DNA of 64,000 bases. Source: Lachnospiraceae bacterium (lineage in GTDB: Bacteria > Bacillota > Clostridia > Lachnospirales > Lachnospiraceae). The DNA lies in assembly GCA_017624495.1 (NCBI GenBank), contig JAGAMY010000022.1, forward strand, positions 26,993 to 90,992, given 5' to 3'. Numbering within the stretch: position 1 is the first letter of the stretch; the number at the start of each line of letters is the position of its first letter. The notes under the pieces were generated by a model, which did not search any database, was not told where the DNA came from, and saw nothing but the letters and a program-made list of their open reading frames with translations. The position numbers and the translations under genes are program-made. Positions 24,265 to 32,762 of the stretch are shown here, in pieces.

Positions 24265-24393
24265 TCATACAAATATTCGCCTTTTTCTTACCTTATAGGA
24301 ACATAACAAATTTAAGCTCTGCTCACTCTCTGTGTGCAGCGCCTTAATATAACGTTTACTATTCAGTTCATATGCGAATATTGCTTTCATCAT
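24265..24393 (-). CDS. Candidate 42-residue leader ORF before rtcB
   Basis: Starts MMKAIFAYELNSKRYIKAL and ends with the basic KVRKRRIFV. A good ribosome site (GGAAAGG, 7 bases before ATG) precedes it, and the terminator of 24206-24242 follows its stop by 22 bases. The protein is not recognised and has no membrane helix. It may be a real small protein or a leader peptide that controls rtcB. Between 24394 and 24511 I see only a weak TATGAT-like element and no gene. Confidence 0.45.
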   Translation of the reverse strand: MMKAIFAYELNSKRYIKALHTESEQSLNLLCSYKVRKRRIFV

Positions 24394-24511
24394 GTTTTTT
24401 CCTTTCCGGGACTATGTCCACTTTTTTCTTTAACCTAGAATATCATATTTTTTTGTTAATGTCATTAAACTGCTGGTATAATTACTGTTATCGAAAATAA
24501 TCCGCTCCCAG

Positions 24512-25318
24512 CTATTTCTCAACAACAACAGATTCTCCTTCTGACCTATCACCATTCAGCCATTGCCACTTTTCAGCTAACTCCAACTTACCATTATCCA
24601 ACACTCTCGGAATACTGTGACACTTTCCTACTTTTAGCTGTTTCTGCGTGTTTACATGGTGGTAATAAAAATCCAACTCTCCGTTTGTCGCAACACACCC
24701 TATTAAATGTCCCTTTAAGACATCACCACCTGCATAATCAGCCCATAAAATTGTTCCTTTTTGATGATAGTAAAATACTGTTCTTCCATCTACTTCACCA
24801 TTCTCTGTATTGATTTTCGGAACAAAAACTCTTCCATCATAACAAATATCTGTATTCACATTTGCCAAAGACTTTTCCATAATCTCATATACAAGAACAA
24901 CACCGTTTTCAACATTCCATTTTTCATGTTTTACAGTCTTGTATCCTCTTTTTTCGTAAATATGACTAGCCGGAAGTGATGCATCTAACGCTACTACATC
25001 ATAATTCTCTGCAATATCTGCTTCCAAACATTGCATAATAAAATTACCATATCCCTGTCCCTGATATTCCGGTTTAACATAAACTCTGGTAATATGATTA
25101 TCTTTATAACAGCCTGTTCCTACCATCGTATTATCTACAATTAATATACCTACCCGTCCATCCTCAACATCATTTACAATGTTCTCTTTACAATGATGCT
25201 CACAAAAAAAATCTACCACTTCTACCGGATAATACTTTGGATAAATTGTTTTTATCGTATCCTGTACCAATTCATAAACCGCATCTATATCTTTCTTTAT
25301 TGCTTTTATGTATTCCAT
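24512..25318 (-). CDS. GNAT acetyltransferase fused to a C-terminal beta-rich domain
   Basis: A 268-residue two-domain protein. Residues ~1-150 are a GNAT domain with motif A (RVYVKPEYQGQGYGNFIMQCL near 85) and LPASHIYEKRGYKTVKHE. Residues ~155-268 form a separate beta-rich domain (YDGRVFVPKINTENGEVDGRT, FYYHQKGTILWADYAGGDVLKG, HHVNTQKQLKVGKCHS) that also occurs as an independent ~110-residue protein often labelled 'N-acetylglutamate synthase' in Firmicutes; the label has little support. The fusion may couple acetylation to a small ligand-binding domain. Confidence 0.75.
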   Translation of the reverse strand: MEYIKAIKKDIDAVYELVQDTIKTIYPKYYPVEVVDFFCEHHCKENIVNDVEDGRVGILIVDNTMVGTGCYKDNHITRVYVKPEYQGQGYGNFIMQCLEADIAENYDVVALDASLPASHIYEKRGYKTVKHEKWNVENGVVLVYEIMEKSLANVNTDICYDGRVFVPKINTENGEVDGRTVFYYHQKGTILWADYAGGDVLKGHLIGCVATNGELDFYYHHVNTQKQLKVGKCHSIPRVLDNGKLELAEKWQWLNGDRSEGESVVVEK

Positions 25319-25386
25319 TTATGCCTCCGTAAATTATCTGTTCAAAAGCTGTTCTGATAATGCATTTCTGATTTCGTACAAAACTA

Positions 25387-25758
25387 CTAAAAATTATACA
25401 TCGGCTCCATATCACGATTCCGATATTCGTGTTTTTCATAATATCCTATTAAATTCCCCTGTTCATCCCGCAGTGCAATCATATACACATCTTTATTTTC
25501 TTTTGGGTTGTAAAAAGTATGTATTCTATTATTCTCTGTAGATTCTTTAAACCATGCTAAAATCTTATGTATCATTTCTCTTGATTTGTCATTATGGCAG
25601 TCTAACAAATTTTTTCCTAACAAAGCTATACCACCATATTTACTGTAATGTTCACATGCAGCCGGATTCATGTATATGATTTTGTGATTTATATCACAGA
25701 TTACCACCGGACTCTTATCTTCATCTAAAATACTTCTAAAAAAATGTAATAATTCCAT
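25387..25758 (-). CDS. Single-domain PAS protein
   Basis: A 123-residue lone PAS domain: SPVVICDINHKIIYMNPAACEHYSKYGG, then LLGKNLLDCHNDKSREMIHKI, and HTFYNPKENKDVYMIALRDEQGNLIGYYE. The CHNDKS segment corresponds to the CHPPKS-like motif of PAS_10/DUF438 proteins. There is no output domain, so it must act through a partner. An excellent ribosome site (GAGGAGG) precedes it. It begins 11 bases after the flavodoxin-like gene, suggesting a redox or anaerobic-metabolism link. Confidence 0.75.
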   Translation of the reverse strand: MELLHFFRSILDEDKSPVVICDINHKIIYMNPAACEHYSKYGGIALLGKNLLDCHNDKSREMIHKILAWFKESTENNRIHTFYNPKENKDVYMIALRDEQGNLIGYYEKHEYRNRDMEPMYNF

Positions 25759-25769
25759 CTATTCCTCCT

Positions 25770-26459
25770 CTACTTCCACGGTCGCACCTTCTCCGACCAG
25801 CCTTTTTCCTTCCAGTATTTCACATCCGCTTCATTCCATCCACTTTTCTGCAGCATGCGCATAACCTGAAAGAAAAGCTTCGTTTTTATGGACGGTTTCA
25901 CTTTCCCACATCTTTTTCTAATTTTACTTGCCAAAGCTGTTGTCTTTTTATCAATCTTTGACTTTTTCTTTTCATCCACTTCTTTCCAAGAAGTAGCTGC
26001 AACAGCAACACCATAAGTATAGGTCTTAGGTATTCCCCAAAAAAATGTACTGTCAGCCATATCTTTATTTGTACTCTTCATACCTGCTCCGGCAGCAGTC
26101 GATATACATACCGCCTGCTTATGAAACATTTTTTCCTCGGGTCTGTGTACCATCCACCTATATCCATAATGGTCTAAAAATGCTTTCATTGCCCCTGTCA
26201 CATGGTAGACATAAACCGGACTGGACAAAATAATCACATCTGCCTCATCTATAGCTTTTGTTATCGGCTTTAGTTTTTCAAAATGCGGACATAAATTCTC
26301 GGATTTTTTAAAACAATTCGTACAACCAATACAAAATTCATCAAAATCCTTTGGCAGAAAAAATTCTGTTATTGTACCCTCTAGTTTTTCTGCCAACGTT
26401 CTGGCTATATGATATGTAGAGCCTTTATGATTTTGTCCATGTATAATTGTTATGTTCAT
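25770..26459 (-). CDS. Flavodoxin-fold NAD(P)H-dependent oxidoreductase
   Basis: A 229-residue FMN-reductase-like protein. The phosphate loop is IIHGQNHKGSTYHIARTL, then a Cys cluster (CIGCTNCFKKSENLCP near residue 43) typical of the anaerobic iron-sulphur flavoprotein/NADPH-FMN reductase relatives, and SSPVYVYHVTGAMKAFLDHYGY near 80. The C-terminal ~70 residues are basic and helical. The substrate is unknown. It is followed by the PAS protein in the same direction. Confidence 0.8.
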   Translation of the reverse strand: MNITIIHGQNHKGSTYHIARTLAEKLEGTITEFFLPKDFDEFCIGCTNCFKKSENLCPHFEKLKPITKAIDEADVIILSSPVYVYHVTGAMKAFLDHYGYRWMVHRPEEKMFHKQAVCISTAAGAGMKSTNKDMADSTFFWGIPKTYTYGVAVAATSWKEVDEKKKSKIDKKTTALASKIRKRCGKVKPSIKTKLFFQVMRMLQKSGWNEADVKYWKEKGWSEKVRPWK

Positions 26460-26490
26460 TTTATATCTACCTTCTAGTCTTATCCGTATT

Positions 26491-28035
26491 TTATTCTTCT
26501 GTTTTTAACAATTCCGTAATCTCATCCACCATACCATTAATAGCATTCGCCTGTGCGGTAACTTCTGCTGTATCGTTTGCATTGCTTTCTGCCATGGCAT
26601 TGATAGATACGAACTGCTCATTTTCATTTCTGATACTTGCAGCAATATCCTGATTAATGGATACTGTATTTTTAATAACCTCTGACTGTTTACCATGTGC
26701 TTCGCCCATGGTATTGATGGTATTAACGGAAACATTTAAAAGTTCCGTCATATCTTTCATACTCGCAAAGACATTTGCAAAGTACTCATTTTGTGTACCT
26801 AATTTGGTAAAGTTTTCTTCTACCTGCATGGTAATTTCACGAACATTACTCTGTACACGCGCAATTACGTTTTCTACCTCTTTTAATGAATCCTGTGTAC
26901 TGTTCGCAAGATTTCCTACCTCCGTTGCCACAACCGCAAATCCTTTTCCGGCTTCACCTGCCCTTGCTGCTTCAATCGATGCATTTAATGCCAGTAAATT
27001 CGTGGAAGAAGAAATATCACTGATTAATTTTAATGTTACACCAATCTCCTCTACCGCTTCGGACAATTTCTGTGCAATTTCTGTTGTTGCTTTCATGGAT
27101 TCGGAAACTTCACCATTAATTGTATGTAAATCATTTAATAATTTTTCATTTTCTATGGACTTATCCAACAAATCTTTGGATGTAGCTTCTACCTTTTCCA
27201 CATTGTCTGCCACAACGCTTTCCCATTCACTTAGTTCACCTAAGTTTGCCATACTTTCATCGGTTCTTGCGCTAAGCATATCACTGCTTTCTACCAACTG
27301 CTCACTGGTAGCCGCCAGTTCCTGCGCAGATGCACTTTCATTTTCTGCTACCTGTGAAAGGGCTGTTCCTGCAGCATGTAATTTTTCAGATATTGCCTGC
27401 ACAGATTCTAATACATTCTGCACCTGCTCATTACTTTTTTCTAATTCATCTTTTTTGGCATTTACAAGAAAATGTGATACAAAAAAGATAAAAATAAGCA
27501 ACCCTGTTAAAGATAATACCAATGCAACAAGACACATAATTGTATCTGCCAAAAACAGTTCATCCTTTACCGGCATAAGGTCTGTTCCACGCACTGCCCA
27601 GCCGATAAACAAAGATACCATACATGCCAGACCACTGCCTAATACCAATTTTATATCCAAAAAGAATGCCTGTAAAATCAAAAAGAAAAATAAAAATCCC
27701 CAGAATGTTCTGGATGGAAGCATATATAAAAGATAATTCCACTGTATGATTAATACAATCACAGAAAATAATTTACCAATTTTTAGTCTGCCTTCTTTTA
27801 AATATCCTTCTTCATCAAAGGAAGTCTTTACAATACATATAGCAGTTACAAAGAAAGTAATATCCATCAGTGCAAACAGAATCAATGCAATCCATGGTAC
27901 ATCCGGGTAAAATCCTAAAAGCTTTTCGGTATTAAACATTATCGTGGCACACATACATGCGCACACAAGGATAATAAGCCCCCACTTAAATACCGTTGAT
28001 AAATATACCTCAACTGCCGTCTTTTTCTTTCCCAT
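26491..28035 (-). CDS. Methyl-accepting chemotaxis-type signal transducer
   Basis: A 514-residue chemoreceptor-like protein. The N-terminal ~190 residues hold five to six closely spaced membrane helices with no external ligand domain and no HAMP domain; the rest is a long cytoplasmic coiled coil with the conserved hairpin tip ([20 protein letters not shown] near 355). It therefore probably senses a membrane or intracellular cue. No che genes are in the window. The start is set at MGKKKTAVE (28035), 9 bases after AGGAGG; an ATG three codons earlier overlaps the ribosome site. A near-consensus promoter precedes it. Confidence 0.88.
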   Translation of the reverse strand: MGKKKTAVEVYLSTVFKWGLIILVCACMCATIMFNTEKLLGFYPDVPWIALILFALMDITFFVTAICIVKTSFDEEGYLKEGRLKIGKLFSVIVLIIQWNYLLYMLPSRTFWGFLFFFLILQAFFLDIKLVLGSGLACMVSLFIGWAVRGTDLMPVKDELFLADTIMCLVALVLSLTGLLIFIFFVSHFLVNAKKDELEKSNEQVQNVLESVQAISEKLHAAGTALSQVAENESASAQELAATSEQLVESSDMLSARTDESMANLGELSEWESVVADNVEKVEATSKDLLDKSIENEKLLNDLHTINGEVSESMKATTEIAQKLSEAVEEIGVTLKLISDISSSTNLLALNASIEAARAGEAGKGFAVVATEVGNLANSTQDSLKEVENVIARVQSNVREITMQVEENFTKLGTQNEYFANVFASMKDMTELLNVSVNTINTMGEAHGKQSEVIKNTVSINQDIAASIRNENEQFVSINAMAESNANDTAEVTAQANAINGMVDEITELLKTEE

Positions 28036-28097
28036 AAAAAACATCCTCCTATATACTCATATTCCAAAGTATTCCTCTGGTTTTTTTGTATAAAAAT

Positions 28098-28125
28098 ATT
28101 ATAGCATTTACTGTTTTTTTGTCAA
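28098..28125 (-). promoter_or_regulatory. Near-consensus promoter of the chemoreceptor gene
   Basis: On the minus strand TTGACA, a 16-base spacer and TGC-TATAAT (extended -10) form one of the strongest promoters in the window. It is divergent from the LytTR operon promoter, with the direct repeats between them. Confidence 0.8.
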
Positions 28126-28136
28126 TTTTTAACTGT

Positions 28137-28165
28137 CACTTACCCCTTAAAAAGTGCCACTTACC
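28137..28165 (+). promoter_or_regulatory. Paired direct repeats, likely LytTR binding sites
   Basis: CACTTACC occurs at 28137-28144 and again at 28158-28165, a start-to-start spacing of 21 bp (two DNA turns). LytTR-domain regulators bind paired direct repeats at this spacing, and the downstream gene encodes a LytTR protein. The second repeat ends 10 bases before the -35 of that operon. Confidence 0.65.
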
Positions 28166-28175
28166 GTAATTCGCA

Positions 28176-28204
28176 TTGCCACCATTCCTGATGCCTGTTA
28201 AAAT
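28176..28204 (+). promoter_or_regulatory. Promoter of the LytTR-DUF3021-ABC operon
   Basis: TTGCCA and TAAAAT (with an extended TGT before it) are separated by 17 bases. The leader to the ATG is about 30 bases with AAAGAAAGAAGG as ribosome site. Confidence 0.65.
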
Positions 28205-28240
28205 ACGCCTATAAACACCCAAAAGAAAGAAGGCATTTTT

Positions 28241-28690
28241 ATGAAGTACACGATTAAACAAATCCTCTCCGGTGAGGATGAGCTGATATTAAAATACAAA
28301 AAACTAAATCCCGATGTAGAACATATTCTACAATTTCTAAATAATGAACAGGAAAAGCTAAACAGCTATGACGATAAAACCCTGATTCGCTTAGAACCAT
28401 CAGATATTCTTTATATAGAAAGCGTAGATGGAAAAACCTTTGCTTATACCATGGATAAAGTACTCCGTATGGATTACACATTATACCGTTTAGAACAGCT
28501 GCTGAAAGACATTCGTTTTTTCCGCTGTAGTAAATCCATGATACTCAATATTGATAAAGTGAAAAGTTTAAAAAGTCTTCCATCCAACCGTATTGATGCT
28601 GCCATGTGCAATGGCGAACATATTTTAATTTCACGAACTTATGCTTCAGATTTTCGCAAACGTTTAAAAGGAGGTGCGCACTATGCATAA
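28241..28690 (+). CDS. LytTR-family transcriptional regulator without receiver domain
   Basis: A 149-residue DNA-binding protein. The N-terminal ~45 residues are a helical segment instead of a response-regulator receiver, and the remainder is the LytTR domain (LEPSDILYIESVDGKTFAYT, LLKDIRFFRCSKSMILNIDKVKSL, ISRTYASDFRKRLKG). Members of this type are usually next to a DUF3021 membrane protein and regulate an ABC exporter. The 3' end overlaps the next gene by 8 bases. Probably binds the direct repeats upstream. Confidence 0.88.
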   Translation: MKYTIKQILSGEDELILKYKKLNPDVEHILQFLNNEQEKLNSYDDKTLIRLEPSDILYIESVDGKTFAYTMDKVLRMDYTLYRLEQLLKDIRFFRCSKSMILNIDKVKSLKSLPSNRIDAAMCNGEHILISRTYASDFRKRLKGGAHYA

Positions 28691-29150
28691 AACAAAACAA
28701 AAACTTTCCCTCTGGGAACATTATCTTACCAAAGAAATCGGCATAGAATTTAAAGCCTGTCTGTATTTTTTTTGTATTCTGTTTTTTTATTGTGTTTACA
28801 AGCTTGTCTGCGGTATTCATGAGGCAGAAATACTCCATATGACGGAAATGATTTTTCTAACCTATTTTATGGGCTATATACAGGTCTATCTGCTTTCTAA
28901 TTTTGACGAAGCGGAACATCTTGGGCGGAAGGAATGGATTTTTATGCTGTTATGTACGCTTGTGTATACCCTGTTTTCCTATCTGTTTTCATGGTTTGAC
29001 AGGAATCTTGCTGTAAGTTTAGGTTTTCTATTTTATGTACTAACTATGTACTTATGCGCATTTATGGTTTACAAATCCAAAAGAAAAATTGATGAAAAGC
29101 TTTTAAATGCAGATTTAAAGGCATTTCAGGAAAGGGGACAACATGAATAA
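28683..29150 (+). CDS. DUF3021 membrane protein
   Basis: A 155-residue protein with four membrane helices (~25-43, 55-73, 85-103, 110-128) after an amphipathic N terminus, ending in a cytoplasmic charged helix (KSKRKIDEKLLNADLKAFQE). This matches DUF3021, the standard partner of receiver-less LytTR regulators, thought to hold or control them at the membrane. The start at MHKTKQK (28683) follows GGAGG by 8 bases. The ABC ATPase gene overlaps its 3' end by 8 bases. Confidence 0.85.
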   Translation: MHKTKQKLSLWEHYLTKEIGIEFKACLYFFCILFFYCVYKLVCGIHEAEILHMTEMIFLTYFMGYIQVYLLSNFDEAEHLGRKEWIFMLLCTLVYTLFSYLFSWFDRNLAVSLGFLFYVLTMYLCAFMVYKSKRKIDEKLLNADLKAFQERGQHE

Positions 29151-29847
29151 AGTAATCGAAATCAATCATTTGACAAAAAACTATGGCAAACACCGGGGCG
29201 TTTCCGATGTAAGCTTTTCTGTAAACGAAGGTGAAATTTTTGGTTTTTTAGGACCAAACGGAGCAGGAAAATCCACAACTATCCGTTCGATGCTGGGCTT
29301 TATCCACTTTGAAAGCGGCAATATACATCTGCTTGGGAAAAATATACAGACAGACTTGCAAACTATCTTAAAAGACATCGGTTATATGCCTTCAGAAACC
29401 ATGTTTTATCCTACTATGAAAGTAAAAGACATTATCCAAATGGCTGCGGATATCCGCCAAAAAGATTGTCAGGCAGAAGCACAAATGCTGTGTGAACGCT
29501 TACAGATAGATACCGGCAAAAAAATCAGCGATTTATCCTTAGGAAACCGCAAAAAAGTCAGCATCGTCTGTGCCATGCAGCACAAACCACGACTTTTCAT
29601 TTTTGATGAACCGACCAGTGGTCTTGACCCGCTTATGCAAAATGAATTTTTCAAACTGATTCAGGAATATGTACATAACGGTGCTACCTGTATGCTGTCT
29701 ACCCATATACTTCCTGAGGTGAAAAAATATTGTAATCGTGTTGCCATTATGAAAGATGGAAAGCTGCAATGCGTAACCTCTGCTGATGATGTGCTGATAG
29801 AAGAGCCCTCATTAGAAGACTATTTTATGCACTTTTACATGAATTAA
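29143..29847 (+). CDS. ABC transporter ATP-binding protein
   Basis: A 234-residue ABC-2-type ATPase. Walker A is GPNGAGKSTT near residue 40, the signature is LSLGNRKKVSI near 130 (LSLGN variant instead of LSGGQ), Walker B FIFDEPTSGLDPL near 158 and the switch His in LSTHILPEV near 190. With the permease that follows it makes an exporter of the type used for antimicrobial or lipid export and resistance, under LytTR/DUF3021 control. Substrate not readable. Confidence 0.92.
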   Translation: MNKVIEINHLTKNYGKHRGVSDVSFSVNEGEIFGFLGPNGAGKSTTIRSMLGFIHFESGNIHLLGKNIQTDLQTILKDIGYMPSETMFYPTMKVKDIIQMAADIRQKDCQAEAQMLCERLQIDTGKKISDLSLGNRKKVSIVCAMQHKPRLFIFDEPTSGLDPLMQNEFFKLIQEYVHNGATCMLSTHILPEVKKYCNRVAIMKDGKLQCVTSADDVLIEEPSLEDYFMHFYMN

Positions 29848-29862
29848 AGGGGGAAATTTTAT

Positions 29863-30654
29863 ATGCTAACAATCTACAAAAACGAATTAAAGACGAATTT
29901 GAAAAGTCTGCTTATCTGGGTACTTTGTGTGGGCGGCATGGGTTTTGCCTGTATATTACTTTTTGCTGATTTAGCAGACAGTATGAAAGGAATGGCGGAA
30001 AGCTTTGCCTCTATGGGGGCATTTTCCGATGCTTTTGGCATGAATCAGCTAAGTATTGCGACTTTATCCGGTTTTTATGCCACAGAAATTGGCACTATTC
30101 ATACTTTAGGCGGTGCTATGTTTGCGGCAATTTGCAGTATCTGTATGCTTTCTAAAGAAGAAGACGGACACACCAGTGAATTTCTTTTTTCCCTGCCTGT
30201 CAGCAGAGTTCAGGTGGTTACTGCAAAATGGCTGACGATAACTACCCTTATTCTCCTGTTCAACTTGCTTTGTGTACTTTTCTATCTCACCGGTATCAGC
30301 ATGTTGGGGGAAGAAATCGCATTAAAGGAATTTTGCCTATACCACACACTACAATTTGTCATGCATTTAGAACTTGCTGCCATATGCTTTACCATGTCTG
30401 CATGTATGAAAAAGAACCGCTTTGGTATGGGACTTGGTGTTGTGCTTTTCCTCTACGCCTATGATTTGATAAGCAAAATTACTCCAAATTTGTCCGATTA
30501 CAAGCTGCTTAGTCCATTTTCTTTTGCTAATGCTTCGGATATTTTCAGCACAGGGAAAAGTGATATAGCTGCATTAATTTTAGGAGGTAGTATTTTACTT
30601 GGATGTATTTGTATAACACTGCTCCTCTATAAAAAACGGGATTTAGCTGCCTAA
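29863..30654 (+). CDS. ABC-2-type permease
   Basis: A 263-residue permease with six hydrophobic segments (~18-36, 85-100, 120-140, 155-175, 195-215, 235-255). The large first external loop carries FASMGAFSDAFGMNQLSIATLSGFYATEIG. The cytosolic segment MLSKEEDGHTSEFLFSLPVSR near 95 is the usual coupling stretch of ABC-2 exporters. It starts 15 bases after the ATPase stop with GGGGG, and the operon ends in a hairpin 11 bases after its stop. Confidence 0.88.
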   Translation: MLTIYKNELKTNLKSLLIWVLCVGGMGFACILLFADLADSMKGMAESFASMGAFSDAFGMNQLSIATLSGFYATEIGTIHTLGGAMFAAICSICMLSKEEDGHTSEFLFSLPVSRVQVVTAKWLTITTLILLFNLLCVLFYLTGISMLGEEIALKEFCLYHTLQFVMHLELAAICFTMSACMKKNRFGMGLGVVLFLYAYDLISKITPNLSDYKLLSPFSFANASDIFSTGKSDIAALILGGSILLGCICITLLLYKKRDLAA

Positions 30655-30665
30655 TACAACAGAAA

Positions 30666-30713
30666 GAGCTGTCACATCAATGATTGCAAAATCATAGATG
30701 CGACAGCTCCTTT
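30666..30713. terminator. Bidirectional intrinsic terminator
   Basis: GAGCTGTC-A-CATC... pairs with ...GATG-C-GACAGCTC with an inner AATGAT/ATCATT stem, followed by CTTTCATTT. It separates the ABC operon from the convergent metal-protein gene. Confidence 0.78.
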
Positions 30714-30716
30714 CAT

Positions 30717-31118
30717 TTAGTGTCCGCAGTGACCGCCACCACATCCACCGCTTCCGCAGTTTCCATGGTGCTCATGACCTTCACCGTGATGATTACATTT
30801 TACATCCGGGTTATACTCTAATTCTTCTTTTAAAAATGCTTCTACTGCCTTGTCCGCATCACCGGATACACCGCCATACAATTTGATACCGGCCTCTGCT
30901 AATGCCATCTGGGCACCGCCACCGATACCTCCGCAAATCAGTACATCTACATTACTTTCGGAAAGAAGTACTGCTAACGCTCCATGACCGCTTCCGTTTG
31001 TGCCTACCACTTTGCTTTCTACAATTTTTCCATCCTCCACATCATAAAGCTTAAAGCTTTCTGTATGTCCAAAATGCTGGAAAATTTCTCCTGCTTCATA
31101 AGTTACTGCAATTCTCAT
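30717..31118 (-). CDS. NifX/NifB-like (dinitrogenase FeMo-cofactor family) protein with metal-rich tail
   Basis: A 133-residue protein. Residues ~1-105 are the Nif_FeMo-Co-binding fold (FQHFGHTESFKLYDVEDG, VDVLICGGIGGGAQMALAEAGIKLYGG). The last ~25 residues are a dense His/Cys/Gly tail (HHGEGHEHHGNCGSGGCGGG and GHCGH), likely a metal-binding or metal-storage segment. No nitrogenase gene is nearby; such lone proteins in anaerobes are linked to iron-sulphur or other metal-cluster work. The gene stands alone between two convergent and divergent units. Confidence 0.85.
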   Translation of the reverse strand: MRIAVTYEAGEIFQHFGHTESFKLYDVEDGKIVESKVVGTNGSGHGALAVLLSESNVDVLICGGIGGGAQMALAEAGIKLYGGVSGDADKAVEAFLKEELEYNPDVKCNHHGEGHEHHGNCGSGGCGGGHCGH

Positions 31119-31228
31119 ATTTCTATTTCCTCCTATTGTATCCGAATCGTCTGCCCTGCAAACCTATCCGTTATTTGTTTTTCCAAACAGTTTAACTATA
31201 TCACCATATAAAAAAATTTTCCAGTTAT

Positions 31229-31531
31229 TTATACCTCATAATCTAAGCACATTCTGGTCTTTGTATATGGTCTTACCTTTTCATCTGCAACTTTTACATG
31301 CTCCGGATGCACAGCGTAACCCTTTAAAGCTTCTTCATTCTCAAAAGCAGAATCTAACATAACATCCGCATTAGAAGATGATAAACCTTCCGTATTTACT
31401 TTAATTTCCAAAAGTCCCGGAATTTTGCCCGCCAGACCTTCTAAACCTGCTTTGATACCTGTCTTGATTTCTGCTTTTTCCTCTGCTGTAAATTCATCCT
31501 TTAACTGCCATAAAATAATATGTTTTACCAT
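31229..31531 (-). CDS. Dabb (stress-responsive A/B barrel) protein
   Basis: A 100-residue dimeric alpha/beta-barrel protein of the Dabb family (PF07876). It opens with MVKHIILWQLKDEFTAEEK and contains GLAGKIPGLLEIKVNTEGL and HPEHVKVADEKVRPYTKTRMCLDYEV, the conserved HPxHxxxxxxV(R/K) part. Members include plant stress proteins and small enzymes; the bacterial role is unclear. No neighbour gives context. Confidence 0.85.
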   Translation of the reverse strand: MVKHIILWQLKDEFTAEEKAEIKTGIKAGLEGLAGKIPGLLEIKVNTEGLSSSNADVMLDSAFENEEALKGYAVHPEHVKVADEKVRPYTKTRMCLDYEV

Positions 31532-31562
31532 TGTCTTTTCCTCCGTTTTTATATAAAAATAA

Positions 31563-32750
31563 TTATTTTCCTTCCATTTTGCGAATCAGCTCTCGGTTAG
31601 CAATCTCCACTTCAGATAACTGTTCTTCCTCCACCGAATAAGGTCCACCGGAAATATACCACGGTTTTCCCTCAAAATATGTCTGCAATTCTTTATCTTC
31701 AAAATGCCAGCCATACCGGGCATAAATTTCATTTCTTGCTAAACGAAGCTGTTTATCATTCAAAGCGTCTAACTCCTGCTCTGTTATGTATTCCGATGCA
31801 CTTTGGGGAAGTATAAAATCCTCATCGCCTGCTAAAATCCAGTGACAGGTCGCAGTTGGTGCTTCCTGCTCCATTGGCTCATCAGAAAAAATATAGCTGT
31901 TTTTCACATCTATTTTTGCCAAAGCTTCTAGTCCCTCATCCCCTGCAAAGAATGAAAAATTATCCCGCAGGCGGATGTTTTCTGCTGTTTTAAACATGCC
32001 TAACGCTTCTAATTTTCGGTTGGTTTCTTCATGGTATATACCCGTTTCATAAAAATCCGAACCTAACAGACTTTCCGAAATATACTCCTCTAACTTTCTG
32101 CCGGTATATCTGTACATACGCATGTCAATAGCCATTCCATCCGCTGCCAGATAACTATTCAAATGGCTGTCCACACAAATATAGGTTTTGTCCTTTAAAA
32201 GAAAACGAATAGCCCCACTGTCGCAAAAATTGCCAAGAACACCTTCTAATAAAGCGACTTCATCCGCCAGCACAAAGCCATTTTCTCCACATTCATATAT
32301 CTGCACAAAAATATCATTTCCACTTTCTACATTTTCCTTTAACCAGAAAGTTAAAATTTCCTCCATGCCATCCCAATCCAAATCCACTGCCATAGAATGG
32401 AAACATCCGCTGACACCCTTTAACCCGGCAGTGACATAGCCATTTCCATTTTCTTCCATTGTAAACGCATAGGTTGCACCATCTAATGCGCATACCGGTA
32501 AGCCTGATGCAAATTCTTCCCATGTCGTTTGACAATTTACTGCTATCTCTTCGGTTTCTTCTTTGCTGTCAGCCTCTATTTCTGTTTGCACCGCTTCTTC
32601 TATGTTCAAATCTTCCTCGGCTTCCAAGTGAACTTCGGCTTCCTTTGTACCCTCCTGTGGCGTATTTTTTGCTACAAGAAAACCTGCCAAAAATCCCAAC
32701 GTACACAGCACAATCATCACAATGCCTGTTAAAAGTATCTTTTTTTTCAT
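31563..32750 (-). CDS. YARHG-domain membrane-anchored protein
   Basis: A 395-residue exported protein: an N-terminal membrane helix (~5-27, ILLTGIVMIVLCTLGFLAGF), a Glu-rich linker (~30-75), a beta-rich VCBS-like region of unknown function (~75-280), and the C-terminal YARHG domain (LARNEIYARYGWHFEDKELQ near 345, then YFEGKPWY). YARHG is an extracellular domain of unknown function frequent in Clostridia. It follows 32763-34304 with 12 bases between and likely shares its transcript and location. Confidence 0.8.
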   Translation of the reverse strand: MKKKILLTGIVMIVLCTLGFLAGFLVAKNTPQEGTKEAEVHLEAEEDLNIEEAVQTEIEADSKEETEEIAVNCQTTWEEFASGLPVCALDGATYAFTMEENGNGYVTAGLKGVSGCFHSMAVDLDWDGMEEILTFWLKENVESGNDIFVQIYECGENGFVLADEVALLEGVLGNFCDSGAIRFLLKDKTYICVDSHLNSYLAADGMAIDMRMYRYTGRKLEEYISESLLGSDFYETGIYHEETNRKLEALGMFKTAENIRLRDNFSFFAGDEGLEALAKIDVKNSYIFSDEPMEQEAPTATCHWILAGDEDFILPQSASEYITEQELDALNDKQLRLARNEIYARYGWHFEDKELQTYFEGKPWYISGGPYSVEEEQLSEVEIANRELIRKMEGK

Positions 32751-32762
32751 ACTGCTTCCTCC

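Noticed and set aside
26657-27736. Long open frame on the plus strand (359 codons)
   Set aside because: It lies fully opposite the chemoreceptor gene, whose repetitive coiled-coil codons keep the opposite frame open; its Ser/Phe-rich translation matches no family.
30717-31118. Nitrogen-fixation gene
   Set aside because: The NifX-like fold occurs alone in many anaerobes, and no nitrogenase or other nif gene is in the window.
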